Below, piece after piece: positions 1 to 12,340 of a stretch of DNA of 64,000 bases. This DNA comes from Lepidonotus clava (lineage: Eukaryota > Annelida > Polychaeta > Phyllodocida > Polynoidae): the NCBI GenBank assembly GCA_936440205.1, contig OW387148.1, positions 15,865,961 to 15,929,960 of the forward strand. Reading direction: 5' to 3'. The translations under genes were made by a program, and so were the position numbers. A model generated the notes under the pieces. It was not told the DNA's origin and did no database searches. It saw only the letters and a program-made list of their open reading frames with translations. Every line of letters starts with the position of its first letter. Position 1 is the stretch's first letter.

Positions 1-1730
1 TTCAATCAAATTGAATACTGTTTTGTATAAATATTTGTCGAAATAAGCATTTCGACTCCTGTTGGCATTATCTGGACGTAGTGTGAGATTTAAGAAGGGG
101 CCGATCTAACCGGGCCTCCCGATCATTTTCTGAAGAAGTGAGGGTCGGGGAAATACCTGGAACAGTCCACAAACAACTTTTAAGGGACTAAGGGCATACA
201 CTTATACCGGTTTACTATTTGAATTCATCAGAAGTGGGTACGTCCTGGGAAAAGACAATAATACCACTGGGCAGTGCGGTAGACTGACAATTATACAAGC
301 AGAACATTAGATGCCTGTTTAGTGAAGCCACTATCCGATCCAAAGCCAATCGTCACGCAGGATGTAACTCGACCTGAAATTCAGAGACGGAGTGCCACCC
401 CTGAAAGGTAGTGGTGGCTACTTGGGCTTTAATGTCTTGTTCTCTGCATTCCCCATTGACGGCTTCCCTTTGTGCCCCTATAGAGCCCCTACAGAGCCCC
501 CTATAGGGTCTCAATGGGAAACGTTACCATTCACTACAAAGGGGTAAAGCTCACCTGTTACACTCTACAATCCCACAATTTACCTTCAGTCTTAATTTCG
601 TAACACTGTTAATTTTAAATATAAATAACCATCGGTGTGCGCATCAATAACAGTAATAGTATACATAAAAAGTTACCATTAATACTAATGGTATTGTACA
701 GGGAAATCAACTTCATTTTTAGGAGGAGTTGAGGCGTACTGCAGGGGGAAAGTCAGTGGTCACAAACTTAAACTGACGGTAAAAATATCCGTCTTTCCGA
801 GAGGTGAGCTGAGAACCACTTTATTTTCCCACCTGCACGGGGTACAATAAGGTCCATCAGTTCCACATCGGGAGGCACCCCATCAGTCCTTAAGGGGATT
901 GCTGGGGTGGGGTGGGGGGCACTCCCCAATACCCCACCGTATGCCCCCCCCCCCCCCCTTTTCACCGGATTTCATGTCGACAACTATTTTGGAAATTCAG
1001 GGTTATGACCTTTTATGATATACATTGGCGGTTCTATATAGCGGAATGTTACACAGTTATTTTCATCTCAATCGATTAAGAGCTGCATTGTGGAGCTTCT
1101 TTGGAAGAATACTTTACCCATGCAATAAGTGGTCCCCGTCCATTAATTACTCAGCCATTCTTAAGCTGACGTCCGCATTTAATTTGTGTAAGGGAGCTTG
1201 CCTATTTCACGGGATTTCTGACCACATACAAACCTCTAAGTCCTTGTATCATCATTGAAAACCCTGGGACGTAGCACCGGTTCTTCTGCCTTCAATCAAA
1301 TCAATGACCTATCCGCCCTCTCCCACTGTATGACTCCCCTCCAAAGTTTCCATATATCCAATGACCCAAAAGCAACCATGTTATCCCAATGGTATGACCT
1401 CAGCTGTCTCTGGGGCGTTAAATCTCACCCGAGCTTCCAACCCCCTACTCTGGCCACCCGCACTTATTAGTCACTACCTTTTTCACCTAAAAGTACCCTT
1501 CCCCCCCCTCGTCCACGGTCGGCCTACCCCCTGTCAGGTGAGGTGACATCAGTGGTGAATCAGCCCCTTCACAATGAGCCGCATCACACTTGACACTATC
1601 TCCGGCTGTATATATATACACTGAGAGGGCGGCGGGCGACGGCCCATTCACCAGGGGTGTAAGGGTTAGCAGGGGAAACAATCGGCAGAGTTAGGGGGAA
1701 CAGTACCAGGTAGGAGGGGGGGGGGGTACT
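1..1730. other. Gene-free sequence
   Basis: No supported gene. The open frames here are short, overlap on both strands and have no family signature. A 15-base C run lies at 944-958 behind a G-rich stretch (905-920), so the two could fold back on each other. An 11-base G run lies at 1716-1726. Confidence 0.6.
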
Positions 1731-1740
1731 CTCTGACTCT

Positions 1741-1794
1741 CTGATTGGTTAGACACCATGACTCTAACTGATTGGTCAGAGACCATGCCTCCAG
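1741..1794. repeat. Two-copy 27-bp tandem repeat
   Basis: Units 1741-1767 and 1768-1794 both begin CTGATTGG and contain GAxACCATG; they differ at several bases. ATTGG on the plus strand is a CCAAT box in reverse, so the pair may be two CCAAT sites or a local duplication. Confidence 0.55.
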
Positions 1795-1859
1795 TATGTA
1801 CTCCCGCGATATTGTATTCTCAGGCGGGTTATGAAAACCAGCTTATTTAAGCTGATAAC

Positions 1860-1900
1860 TGTAAAGTTTAAGCCTGAATAAAGATTAAAAAAAAAAAAAA
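1860..1900 (+). repeat. Possible 3' end of a retroposed transcript
   Basis: An AATAAA signal at 1877-1882 is followed four bases later by 14 adenines (1887-1900). This signal-plus-tail pattern is what a retroposed RNA leaves. The sequence before it matches no family I recognise and no target duplication was found, so a chance A-run is possible. Confidence 0.25.
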
Positions 1901-2066
1901 TGTAACACCAGCTCGATCTCAGTAAAGCATTTCCCATGTTCCCATTAATCTGTTTATCATATAAAGCAATTAAGGCAAGAGAATTTCCAATATCTTCCAT
2001 GACCCAAACATTTTGAAATAATGAGAAGCCCTTCATTTCTTCTCGTAGTGGCATGATAATATCTCT

Positions 2067-2103
2067 GATTTTCAATTCACTATATTATAGTGAATTGAAA
2101 ATC
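2067..2103. other. 37-bp perfect palindrome
   Basis: Two identical 18-base inverted arms (starting GATTTTCAATTC) flank one central T. There is no mismatch and effectively no spacer. Such palindromes can extrude as cruciforms and are usually unstable. No TIR element or gene boundary explains it. Confidence 0.85.
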
Positions 2104-2689
2104 ATAGATAATGTTTTCTCATGTTTTGATAATCGGGGAGAAAAAGTGTGAGGCACGACCATAGGCATGTCGTGCGCTGTTTATGTATTCAACAGTTCAA
2201 AGGGAATGCGAAAGTAGTACATGTATTTGAATTTATTGTCCTTCTGTCTAGGAATGAAAAGGGACTCAATGACATCATATATCTCTTTTATATGATACTG
2301 TTATTGCCTGATATCCATCAAGATCACATCTGATTTTCTCGCATGTTATACAAGTACACGTATTGCTTACTCGACTCACTTCGCCACTGAGTGAATTCCT
2401 CCGTCGAGTACCTGTCAAGACACCATCGTTAAAAGTCCCCTTTGCCTCTTTGTTATTTAACACCTTTTCTTGATTGCAACGTGTTCCCAGTTATGAGGCC
2501 ATTGATGCTGTTGTTTGATGGTGTCGAAATAGTCAGAATATTTTAAAATCAAACATGGCTTCGATAAATCGAGTAGCATTAGTGGCATAATGAGGAGGGG
2601 TTCACTTTCTGGGCTGCGGAATAGAAACCATTAGTCACCAGTCTACTTAACTAATATGTGTACTCTAAAAGAAGTTAGAAAGAAAGAAA

Positions 2690-3300
2690 TTGAGACATGC
2701 AAATAGGCCTAGTTGGAGAAGGAAGAATGGAGAGATAGGTGAAAGGGAGGGGGGGGGGGGCAGAGCAGACACATTGTAGAAAAACAGATAGCGACTTACA
2801 TACAAATGGTGACATACAGATAATTATTAATTGCAAGTAAGAGAGTTCCTTACTAAATAGTAAATACAGAGACAGACACACTGATAGAGTTTGGTACTCA
2901 CAAAGGGATAAAGAAAGAGATTAAAGATAGATTAGATAAGGACTTTAAAAAATGACAGGGGAAGGAACCTGCGGAGTGCCAGAAATACAAAGCAGTGCAG
3001 ATATGGCGAACCAAACTGACAGAGGCACAGAAATAGGGACAAGATGAAAGCCATTGGGCCTTACTACCTGATATGCATAGCAACTTAAACACTGATGGAT
3101 ATGGCATTCATGACTGAATGAAATAGGGACTTATGTACTAACTAAGAAATGATCTTAAAAAACTGACATATGAAGAGACTTTTGAACTGTTGAAAAGAAG
3201 GAGGTTGGGGCTTACAAACCTGTAGAGCTAGGGATTTATCGGCTGGTAGATAGGGACTTATGAACTGACAGAGATAGGGACAGACAAACAGCAGGTCTGA
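2690..3300. repeat. Degenerate purine-rich repeat tract
   Basis: Motifs such as TAGGGACTTA and AACTGACAGA recur at irregular spacing of roughly 30-36 bases (for example near 2795, 3018, 3127, 3250 and 3272). It looks like an old decayed tandem array. A 12-base G run lies at 2749-2760. No coding function is seen in either strand. Confidence 0.35.
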
Positions 3301-4560
3301 AGTCCAGAAGGGTGCCTATGAGGCCTAAAAGGTGAGCATTGTATTGCCCAAAGTTCAAGATAAAGGGTCAAGGGCTTCGTCTATGGGGTGTGAGTTTTCC
3401 CAGGTCCCACACCTTTAGCCATGAACAGATCATATTCCCCCTCAACACTAAGTAAATACTTGCCTCTATAGGGACAGTCCCAGCACAGGACATATTAATA
3501 GATCTAATGATAGCGCCACCAAATGAAAGCTGAGTTGGGAGTACGATTAGGCAGTAGATGTGAATGGTGGATATGAGAGAGTGCCTTTTGTGAAATAAAT
3601 GAGATTTTTCAGTCAGGTCTGCGGCCTGCTACGCACAATGATGCACACACAAAGGGGACTTTGAAAAGGCATTTGAACCGTGGTCACATTGAAAGCGGGC
3701 CCATCAGGGTCGAATAAATATATCCGAATAGGCCTTTGGATTCGCCTTAAACGTGCGATGAATATTTCAAAACGTTTTCACGAGGCAAATAGAGTTTCTT
3801 TTTCTGTGGGCTGGAGAGGTTTGACAATTGAATGGTGGCTTGGAGTCCTAACATGTGTCAGGGAGGTGTCATGTTTGTTGATTCTGTCAGGGTTGGGTGG
3901 GGTGGGAGTGTGAGGTGTATGCACAGGGTCGGGGGAGGTGCTAGGGGTTAGGGAAGGCTATGATTGCTTTGGGAGGGGTGCTATACACGACCCTTACCTC
4001 ATACAGAAGGTACCAAAGGTCTCTCTATCCTCACACGTCCCTTGAAAAGGTGTTTTTGGGGGCACTTTTCCATAGAAAGTGCCCAACAGCCGAGGGGAGT
4101 GGGAGCTGTTCAAAGTGGTTCAGTGACTGTCTGCTGATTCAGACGTACGTGTTCAGCAATTAAGGCAGTTTGAGAGGACTCTTCTCAAGTTTGTTTTTTA
4201 GTTAGTACAAAGATACCTTCTTTTAGGACCTAATACCTTATACTCCTTGGTAAAGCCTTCTTAAATGCAAGAAAATGCAACAGTTGGGTAGCAAATCCAT
4301 CACAGTGAGACACCTGTTTAGAAATGGAGTCAATATGACAGGATCCCCTTTTTGTTTGCAGTACAACCTGCAAAATTAATGGAAAGAAAAAGGTTGCAGA
4401 ACCTGTGTGTATTCATTTTGCATGGGTTCCCCTTTACCTTCGTCCCCAGTTCCATGTTCCGTTTTGTCCCTCATTAGCTGTGTCCATACGTACAACATAT
4501 ATACTCTATTTCCTGTGCACCGCGCCCCTCTCTATCCCCTCATTCCCCATATTCTCAGCC
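3301..4560. other. Gene-free sequence
   Basis: No supported gene, RNA or repeat was recognised here. Confidence 0.5.
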
Positions 4561-4566
4561 ACTGAC

Positions 4567-5100
4567 CCTTCCCTCATTTAACATGTCCCCACTCCTTTCA
4601 TACCCCTTGTTCCCTGTCTTCAATCCCTCCTTCTCCTCATTTCCCGTTTGTAGTAACTATCTTTCCCCTAATTCACCATGTCTCCACTCCCTTCATACAT
4701 TGCATTCTGCACGTCCTCAGTCCGTTCCTGCTCCTCATTTATACCATGCCCCCACTCCTTTTCTACACTTTATTCCCTGTGTCCTCAGTCCCTCTCTCTT
4801 CTGTCCCTCCATGTCCCTTATTTACTATGTCTCCACTCCCTTCATACCCCTCATTCTGCATGTCCTTAGTCCCTCCCTGCCCCTCATTTATACCATGCCC
4901 CCATTCTCTTTCTACACCGTATATATCCATAATATTATGTCCTTAATCCCTCTCTGTCCCTCTAAGCCCCTTATTCCCTGAGTCCCCAGTCCCTCCGTGC
5001 TCTCCCCTCATTCCTCGAGTCCCCAGCCCCTCTATATGCCCCTCTATGTCCCTCCATGCCCCTAGTTCCCCCTCTCCCCAGTCCCTATCCGTCCCCGGGT
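4567..5100. repeat. CT-rich degenerate minisatellite
   Basis: Units of about 65-85 bases share the order CATTTAnnATGnC-CCACTCC-TTCATACCCC-TTCCCTG-TCCTCAGTCCCTCC. At least five units are visible, starting near 4575, 4670, 4735, 4825 and 4885, before the array decays into shorter CCCC(A/T)GTCCC units. The overlapping plus-strand frames across it, rich in Ser and Pro, are products of the repeat and not a gene. Confidence 0.7.
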
Positions 5101-5589
5101 CTCTACCTGTACAAACCTACCATCAATAGTGTGAGTGTCAGTACCCATAATGCCGCTGTCCTTGACGACTTCGCGACGCCCCTATCGTCAAGGGGACCCA
5201 TTCAGAGCGTCTCTCTCTCCGTCGCCAAGTTTTATTCTTCTTTCCGACCCTTCTGTCTTCTCCGTCCTACTCTCACACTAAAGCCAGTTCAATTTTTGTC
5301 CGTTACCTTAACGTTGTCGGCAACATGAGAGTCGTATCCCATGTCGGACCCTAGGTGCATTTTGTGTAATTCATATTTGACATGGGGGGAGGGGACAAGG
5401 AGTAGGGGGAGGATAGCTTTTCAGCCTGTAGAGGTGTGTATGTGTGGGAGGCGTGATAGGGGGAGAGAGGACGCAGGGGGGTTGGCTTTGGTTTTGTCCG
5501 TCCTCCCCCCATCTTGATTTCCTAACACATCAGGCGACGGGCCGCATAGAAAAGCGCTAGTGTGGCTTTTGTGTGGGGACAAATATTAA

Positions 5590-5840
5590 TACATCTAATC
5601 GCGGCCGGGCGCGCAGCCTTGACAAAGGCCGCGGCCGGTCGGCTGTATTTGTCGGCCTTTCAGGGCCGGGCAATGCGACCTTTTGTTGTTTTGTGAATGG
5701 CGGTGAATAGTGGTGAATGGTCGGATGAATGGTGGGTGAGTAGTGGGTGAATGGGCCGACGACCACATCTGCCGACCGCTTTGTGTGCACTGTGCGGGCC
5801 CCCTCAGGTAGGGGCCGGATCCCACCCGGCGCTGGGGGTG
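5590..5840. promoter_or_regulatory. GC-rich CpG island, candidate regulatory element
   Basis: A CpG-rich block stands out from the AT-rich flanks. It contains CTTTTGTTGTTTTG (Sox-type core) at about 5680 and, inside it, a phased GTGAATGG array. There is no credible coding frame. The role is inferred from composition. Confidence 0.35.
5693..5754 (+). repeat. Phased array of six GTGAATGG-like octamers
   Basis: GTGAATGG or a near match starts at 5693, 5703, 5713, 5725, 5736 and 5747, spacings of 10, 10, 12, 11 and 11 bases. This is close to one helical turn, so all sites face the same side of the DNA. It may be a short microsatellite or a homotypic binding array. Confidence 0.6.
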
Positions 5841-6099
5841 GGGGAGGGGCTGGGGAGTGGGGTGTCTACATACTGGTGCACAGTGCTCTGGATACCCTAC
5901 CCCCACTGACTAAAGTTAACTTGCCTCCTGGTCTAAGGCCGCAGCTAACGTCTATTGGCATGTCCTAGCTCCCCACTCACCCACCCGCCCATACACACAC
6001 CTTTACCATGGGGGCCCCTTCTCAGTTCTGTAGAGCTAAAGGGCCTGGCAGCACGCCCCACGCACCATATTCCTGAGTTCAAAATATCACGACCCTAAG

Positions 6100-6830
6100 C
6101 AAGGCCATACTTTCCGCCCTCAGTCCTCAACTCTCAACCGTCTGCCCTCAGCCCTCAGCCCTTAGCTCTCAGCCCCCTGGTCTTTAGCCCTCAGCAAAAG
6201 TTCCCAATCTTTATAGTTCTAAGTTACTAATCTCCAGTCCCCCTCAACACCATACACAACCCCTAACCTCCATTTCCCAAATAAGCACCCCTCACTTTTC
6301 ATGACCCATTCCCTAACCGTCGGTCCCTCGGTTCCTGTCCCTTAATACCGTAGCCCCCAGTTCTCCACCCCAGGATCATACCCAGGGTCCCAGTCCCAAG
6401 TTCCAAGCTCCCAGCCGTAGCCCCATACCCCATCACCTAGCTACCATACCCATGACCACATCCCTCATGCCCCATCCTCATCCGTCAGTCCCCATTTCCT
6501 AGGCCCCAGCCTCCAATCCTCCGCCCTACGCCCAATACCCAAATTCAAGTCCCAAGTCCTAAGTAGATGTCTCCAGTTAATTCCCCGCCCCCAGTCCATG
6601 ACTCTAGCCCAAGGTCCTCATGTCCAAGTCTCCATCACATTTCCCAAAATCCCAATGCAGTTTCTCCTCAGCCCTTGTTTTCAGTCCCACCAACAGGTCT
6701 TCCATACCAATTCCTCAGTCCCAAGCCTCCCTTCCCCATAAGTCAGTTCCCATTCTCCCTTTTCCAGCCCCCAAGTATCCAGTTCCCAACCCCAGTCTCA
6801 GGGGCCGAGTCACTCGTCTCTGTGATCCAA
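6100..6830. repeat. C-rich low-complexity tract
   Basis: About 700 bases are dominated by CCCTCAG, CCCAGTCCC and CCATACCC motifs with almost no G runs. The plus-strand open frames in 6567-6850 are a by-product of the missing stop codons. A simple decayed repeat is the best reading. Confidence 0.55.
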
Positions 6831-6839
6831 AAGATATAG

Positions 6840-8105
6840 ATTTGAGCTAATTTTAGGAGTAACAGTTGATATTACACACTGCCATCAATTATAACAGGGC
6901 TGCCCTCAGCCACAAAATCCAGAAGGGTTTCAAGCAAATCTGAGATGTTCTAACTGAGGATTTAGAACAATAACTGTAGCATTTCAAATAGCGTCACCTC
7001 ACCTTCAAGGAATCAGATTGGGCTCTTGTACCCATTTTCCGAGCCTCACTTCTTATCTCTGAAGATGTCTTAGTCAGTCTGATCTTATCCTTGATTTCCA
7101 TGTAGCCTCTACATGCAGATCCCATACGTAGGCTCGGGGCTCGGGGCCCAGACCGTCCCCAGACTGAAGACACCCATCCTACGCTATAACTGGCTCCCTA
7201 ACCTACGTATTTAAACATATAAACCACCTCACTGCGTCCTTAGTGTCCTTCTTGAGCACTCTGTTCCTGATTCCATTACCAAATTTAGAGCAAATTCGTA
7301 TTATATCAAGGAGAAAGCGGGAAAACATTCTAGCTTTCCAGAAGGCATTGTTTTATCCTGGCTTGATCTAGATGAAGTAGTATATAAAATTGGGAGGTCG
7401 TTCAACGGTCGGTCTCACCCGCATCCATGTCTCTACTGGTCCATCAAATGGATGGGACGATCAAAGGCCCTTATCTACATGGAAATAGAAAGGTGTTGGA
7501 TTTCTAATGTCCTTTAAGTACTGTATAGAGATAACAGTGATTGTGTTCTGCTCTACCTTCGAGTGATTATGCCTACCAGTATAAGTGACATTATTAAGAT
7601 TTGATTCGAAAATGTTTTATTTTTCTCAGACAAATCCTTTGGTATTTCCAAGTTTTTGGATCTTGGAGGTTTCGGTCCAATTAAGAATCATGCAAGGTCC
7701 CCGAGTCGTGACCCTCTGTGGCGGAATTAGAGTGGGGACAGGGACGCCCCCTCGTCTCTTTTGAGTGACAACATGGACACTCAGCACGACATATTTTTTT
7801 CAAAAAGCGCGCCCCCTGTTCGGAGTTACCCCTTTCAAAATCCGCCAGTTCTCGACGCCCTAAAACTTCAAAATCCTACCTGAACCCCCCTGTATATTTT
7901 GGAAATGATTTAATTGGGATCACTGTATAGTCCCATTCTATTTCGAATAATCTGTAAACACCCCTCCCACCTCGGGCTTCCAACACTTCCCCCCGTCGAA
8001 CAGAACTAGAAGTCCTGGAGTCGGACCTGAGTCGAACCATCTAGGGAGTGCAGGACGTGGACAAGTGACAGGTCCTCCGGGAGTAGGGGGTTTGGGGGTT
8101 GAGGG
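6840..8105. other. Gene-free sequence
   Basis: No gene, RNA or repeat was recognised. A short GGCTCGG repeat lies near 7133-7148. Confidence 0.5.
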
Positions 8106-8340
8106 TTGAGGGGGTGGCTGCTTTACACCCCCACCCCCCGGCCCGCTAGATTTCCTCCAAGGCCCCCGCGCCGCCCGAGGAGAATGCCCCATACAAGGCG
8201 GTGCACAAGGCCCTGCAGAAAGGCCCTTTTCAGGGCCCTGGCCGCCGCCCGGCCCGCCATGATTGAGTCCGTTGTGGGCCCATTGTACGGCCCCACTCGT
8301 TGTGCTAATGTATTTATTCGCGGCGGGTAGTGGGTTGGTC
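8106..8340. promoter_or_regulatory. GC-rich CpG island, candidate conserved element
   Basis: A CpG-rich block ends with CCCATTGTACGG, a Sox-type core, and TGTATTTATTCGCGG. Frames on both strands are open only because the sequence is GC-rich, and neither encodes a recognised domain. A candidate enhancer or other conserved non-coding element. Confidence 0.35.
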
Positions 8341-9180
8341 GGTTTGTAGTTTAATAACATCTCCCCCCAGCTCTTACACTGCAAGGGTAGGGGGGTACTT
8401 TGGTGTGAGAAAACGACATCTTCACCTGGTGTTTTTGTAAGGGTGCCTGGCGGGGTGCCTCGATTCTGTATTAGTAAGAGAAAACATGTAGATCAACCCC
8501 AACAATGTAAAACTCCTGAATTAGTGGTTACATATTAATTGTCCTCTCATTAGTAATGGGACCAAAGTAGATGGCAGGCCAAACGGAGCATACAGTGGCT
8601 TCCAACTCGTGCACGTGAGGATGGCGACGGGAGGCGGCCACGTTTAGAGATGTATCTGAAACTGAAGAATTTAGTGTAGGATTTTGGAGAACCAACCTGT
8701 ACCTCCTAACCGTAGTCAATTTCGTTTTGTAGCCATTCTAAAATTATTTCAGGTCCCACCTTCTCTTTACTTCAAAGACCACGTTCAGAGACTGGGGGTC
8801 GAGGGTCTATTCTCAGCCGAGTCCCGAACCATAGAGAGGTCAAAGTACTTTCACCTCTGAATGAGGCGCACTCAGTAGGTGAAAGCGCATGGCATTTCTA
8901 TTGAATATTCTACTAGATAAGCGGTTAAACATATAATCCTTGGTATGCCGTTTGAGTGGATGAAATTGATAAATTGAGTTTGTAACAAATGAGTTATAGC
9001 TGCAGAAGAACTACGTATCCACAACGGGCACGTATACGTAGATACAACCAGAAAGTCAGTACCCCCCCCCCCTCGCCAAGCCCCCTCACCCCCTTATCAC
9101 CCCCCCCCCGTCCCGACCATACAGAGGGGCATTTATTGGAACACCTTTCAGACCGGCCCCTATTCACGCCCTTTTCTGTG
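8341..9180. other. Gene-free sequence
   Basis: No gene or repeat was recognised. C runs of 9-11 bases lie at about 9062-9072 and 9101-9109. Confidence 0.5.
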
Positions 9181-9184
9181 CTCC

Positions 9185-9850
9185 CTGTTTGCAGCTATTT
9201 ATCCGGCGCTAGACGGGCACCGGGCCGCCATGGACCCTTTGTAAGGGCCCCGCACCCAGCGCCATTGTCATGCTGATCAACCGTATTAACACCATTGTAC
9301 CCACTTGAATGGACCTCAATAGCCTCCAACCCCCTCTTGATCGCGCTTCGTTTATATTTGTCGTTGTGAGGCCAGGGAGAGTAGTGGAGCGGGGTGGCGC
9401 AGGGGGTAGGGGGACGGAGGGCTCCCATGTTTTATTTATTTCCGCGCATAATAGGGCTGAATTGCTTGTTATTTCTGGTGCCTTATACCAGCGGCGTTTC
9501 TTTTTGTGATAATTAATACGGCCAACAGGGGGCGGTGAATGCGGCCCGTCGCCTTATAGACTGACTTGAGCAGGGAGCACAATAGGCGCATTTGAAGGGA
9601 AAGGAGCGGCGTGCATTGTGCGCTGACATGAGGTATTGTGCGCCGCCCCCAAGAAGCATTACAACCCTCACACCTCGCCATTGAGCCTGGCCTTACACAT
9701 GACCACCCCGCCACCAATGGGGCATTTTCGGGCAAACTGTACAAAACTTTACAGCAAATATGCCCGATTGAGTCCATAGAAGGCCCCCTTGAGGCTGGAG
9801 GCGGCACCCCCGCCCTCCGCCTCTCGCTCCTTTCTCACGTTGTATTCGCC
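9185..9850. promoter_or_regulatory. GC-rich CpG block, candidate regulatory element
   Basis: The sequence is locally GC-rich with GCCATTGTCATGCTG (9261 region), CACCATTGTACC (9290 region), CACCAATGGGG and CATTGTGCG, several Sox-type ATTGT cores. The overlapping frames on both strands have no recognised domain. A cluster of ATTGT sites beside a SoxB2 gene would fit autoregulation, but this is inference. Confidence 0.35.
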
Positions 9851-12220
9851 CGACAAGAGACCCTTTCACGCTCCCCACACAACTGGAGGTTGGGGAAGCG
9901 TAAGTGACCTGTTCATACAAAAGGCGATGTAATTTCTCCGATTTTTCCCCTGCGCACCCCTCACTTCACTCCCTCCTACCACGTCACCCGTCGCAGAAAT
10001 CTGCACCCCGCCTATTTCCCACTTAACTCCCCCCGGCGGGTACTAATAGACCAAATGAAGCGCCCCTCCTCACAATACACATGCCATGAAACAAATAGGA
10101 GTGGGAATCACTAACGCCTATAGACATAGTGGGTTGACACCCGGAGGGGGAGAGATAGGGAGGGGTGGGGGCCACTCCCTATCTGAGTGTACATAATGAA
10201 TCTGCCCATAGTTCCATCAGAACAGTCGGCATCTTAAAAGATATTACTAATCGTTTTAATTTCAAAATACGGTAGTGATTATCCCTTCAGTTTCATTCAA
10301 CAGCTTCTTCTATTTCTGTTATCGTAGAAAATGGGCGCCCTTGGCTGATAAGACCAAAATAAACCCGTTTACCTTCCCAAAGATGCAGGTGCCTCAAGCT
10401 TGGTGTTGGCGGATTGAGAGGAAGGTCATTGGTAAGGGTGGTAAAATATTTTTTAAAACTTATTAAATTCCTCTTTGTGATAATTTCTTTTCAATTACCT
10501 AACCATGATAATACGACGGCTGCACTTTCCTAGGGTAAGTGGTCAAAGTTGTGGTTGGAGGTGGGGCGGAGGAGTTGGAGTAGGGTGGGAGAGGGAGTGC
10601 TGGAAGGGAGTATTATATAGCCCGACGTGTCAACCTATTGCTTCCGTCAAGATCATGGAAAGGTGAAGGGGTTCTGAAACAACTAAACGGTGCGGAGGTA
10701 TATAACGAGAAACATTTTCAAGTAGTTATTCAAGAGTCATAAGGTCCAGCTTAGGACAACATAACATATGTATACAGGCAGGTAGTGAGCTGGTAGCTGC
10801 TGCTTATAACCGGATCAATGATTTGCGAAATCGATCAATGTTTTGAAGAGAGTGACCCCCCTCCTACCTCCTACCACACAGACGCACACAAGCTGTAGCG
10901 GTGAGCTGATGAGCAACTCGACCAACTCTGGTCCGTATAGGGTAAACTGGGGGATAAAACTTTTCAACATTTCCACGTTTTCCTAGAAACACATCTTTGT
11001 AAGCCCCCTTTTGAGAAGTTGAAGAATATTGAAAAAAAAATCTACTTATTACTATTTGCCACCCCGCCCTCCCCGAACCTGGATGTGCCTGAAACGCAAC
11101 TGCGCTTCAGTATTGATACGGACTATATACAAGTTAACAGAACCCTTGATTTATTTCGCATGGAGGTCGACCTACCCCATTGTTCTGCCAGTAGGTTAAG
11201 AAGTGTGACATGTTAACATCAAACGGAGACATCTCATCTTCAATAAAATAAGCTCCGTACACGCCCTGTGTGTTTTACATAGATCCCTGTTGTCATAAAC
11301 ACACAGAGGTATCACTTATTGTCTTCCATTCAATTCATATTAATTATGTGCATGTTTGAAAAAGAAAACCTGGTCCCTGGATAAATGTTGAAAAGGCTCA
11401 TACAATAGCATTTATTGAATAACTTCCATGCACCAAACTGTTACCCTGTGCTGGTATATTCATAATTATCCTCTTTATTTAGATCAACAGGCGACTTTTA
11501 CACAAAGGGAGAAGGCGCGACACGCGACAAAAGCATTGCGACATGCAACAAACGCATCGCGACGCGTCGTTTGCACAAATATATCACACTGTCCATAAAA
11601 GGAAAACATTGAACCGTGCCAGCCGTTGTTGGCAGGGTATGTTTGGGAGTCAATATTATAGTGTAGCAGATGTGGATATGGCCAATGGGAGGTGGGATCC
11701 AAGATGTAGGCTTCTATGTTCGGATAACATGAGTTAAAGTCACTGTGTGGGACTCGCTGCACAGCTTCTTTTTAATTCAACAACTTGTTAGCCATAGTTT
11801 GGTCAATCTGACGTCATAATACTATAAGTGTAAGATTAAAAAGGGTTAATGTGATATAAGCATACAGGTCTATATTGTATTGGCCATGTTTCAAATAAAC
11901 ATTAGAGCAAAACTGAGAAACTTCCGTCGCACACACGAGGGTTTCAAGTTTAAAGGGCATACCATTCAGTACGCATGTATCATGCATGGGGAGGGCGTGA
12001 TTTTCTTGAAAATGTATGTACATTCCTGCATACTTCAGTCCAAGGGGGTGGGGGCTCTTGATTCTTTGAAGGGCTGCGTACGTGCTATATGGACGGCCAC
12101 AAAGCAAATTAAGTTTGCAAACATAGTACCCCCTGCGCCTACTCAAAACCAACTCTTGTTTTGGATCCTCCTTATGTTCTTGGGCAGGTCCCTGGAGCTT
12201 TCTTCCCGGACGATAAGACA
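9851..12220. other. Gene-free sequence
   Basis: No supported gene. A small local repeat of GCGACA(C/T)GC(A/G)ACAAA lies at 11516-11565. The frames at 11814-12323 (minus) and 11880-12245 (plus) overlap each other and lack family signatures; the minus one opens with GTG. Confidence 0.5.
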
Positions 12221-12224
12221 ACAC

Positions 12225-12340
12225 GGAGCTGACAGAGAGCGGTGACGACCCGGTCTGAGAGCGGCCCGAGCAGCTGGCACCTACCGTGGGAGCAGCTCGG
12301 GCGGCGCGTTCGGCACCACTCACCCACTGCCCAGAGTGGG
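12225..12340. promoter_or_regulatory. Short GC-rich CpG block
   Basis: About 115 bases of GC-rich sequence contain the inverted motif CGAGCAGCTG...CAGCTCGGGC. It is isolated in AT-rich DNA. Possibly a conserved non-coding element; the role is unknown. Confidence 0.25.

Noticed and set aside
4583-4981. 132-codon frame and overlapping frames
   Set aside because: Generated by the CT-rich minisatellite.
8010-8060. Box B-like GGTTCGACTC on the minus strand
   Set aside because: No box A at the right distance.
11814-12323. 169-codon minus-strand open frame
   Set aside because: Opens with GTG, overlaps a 121-codon frame on the plus strand, no domain; GC-rich start explains the lack of stops.
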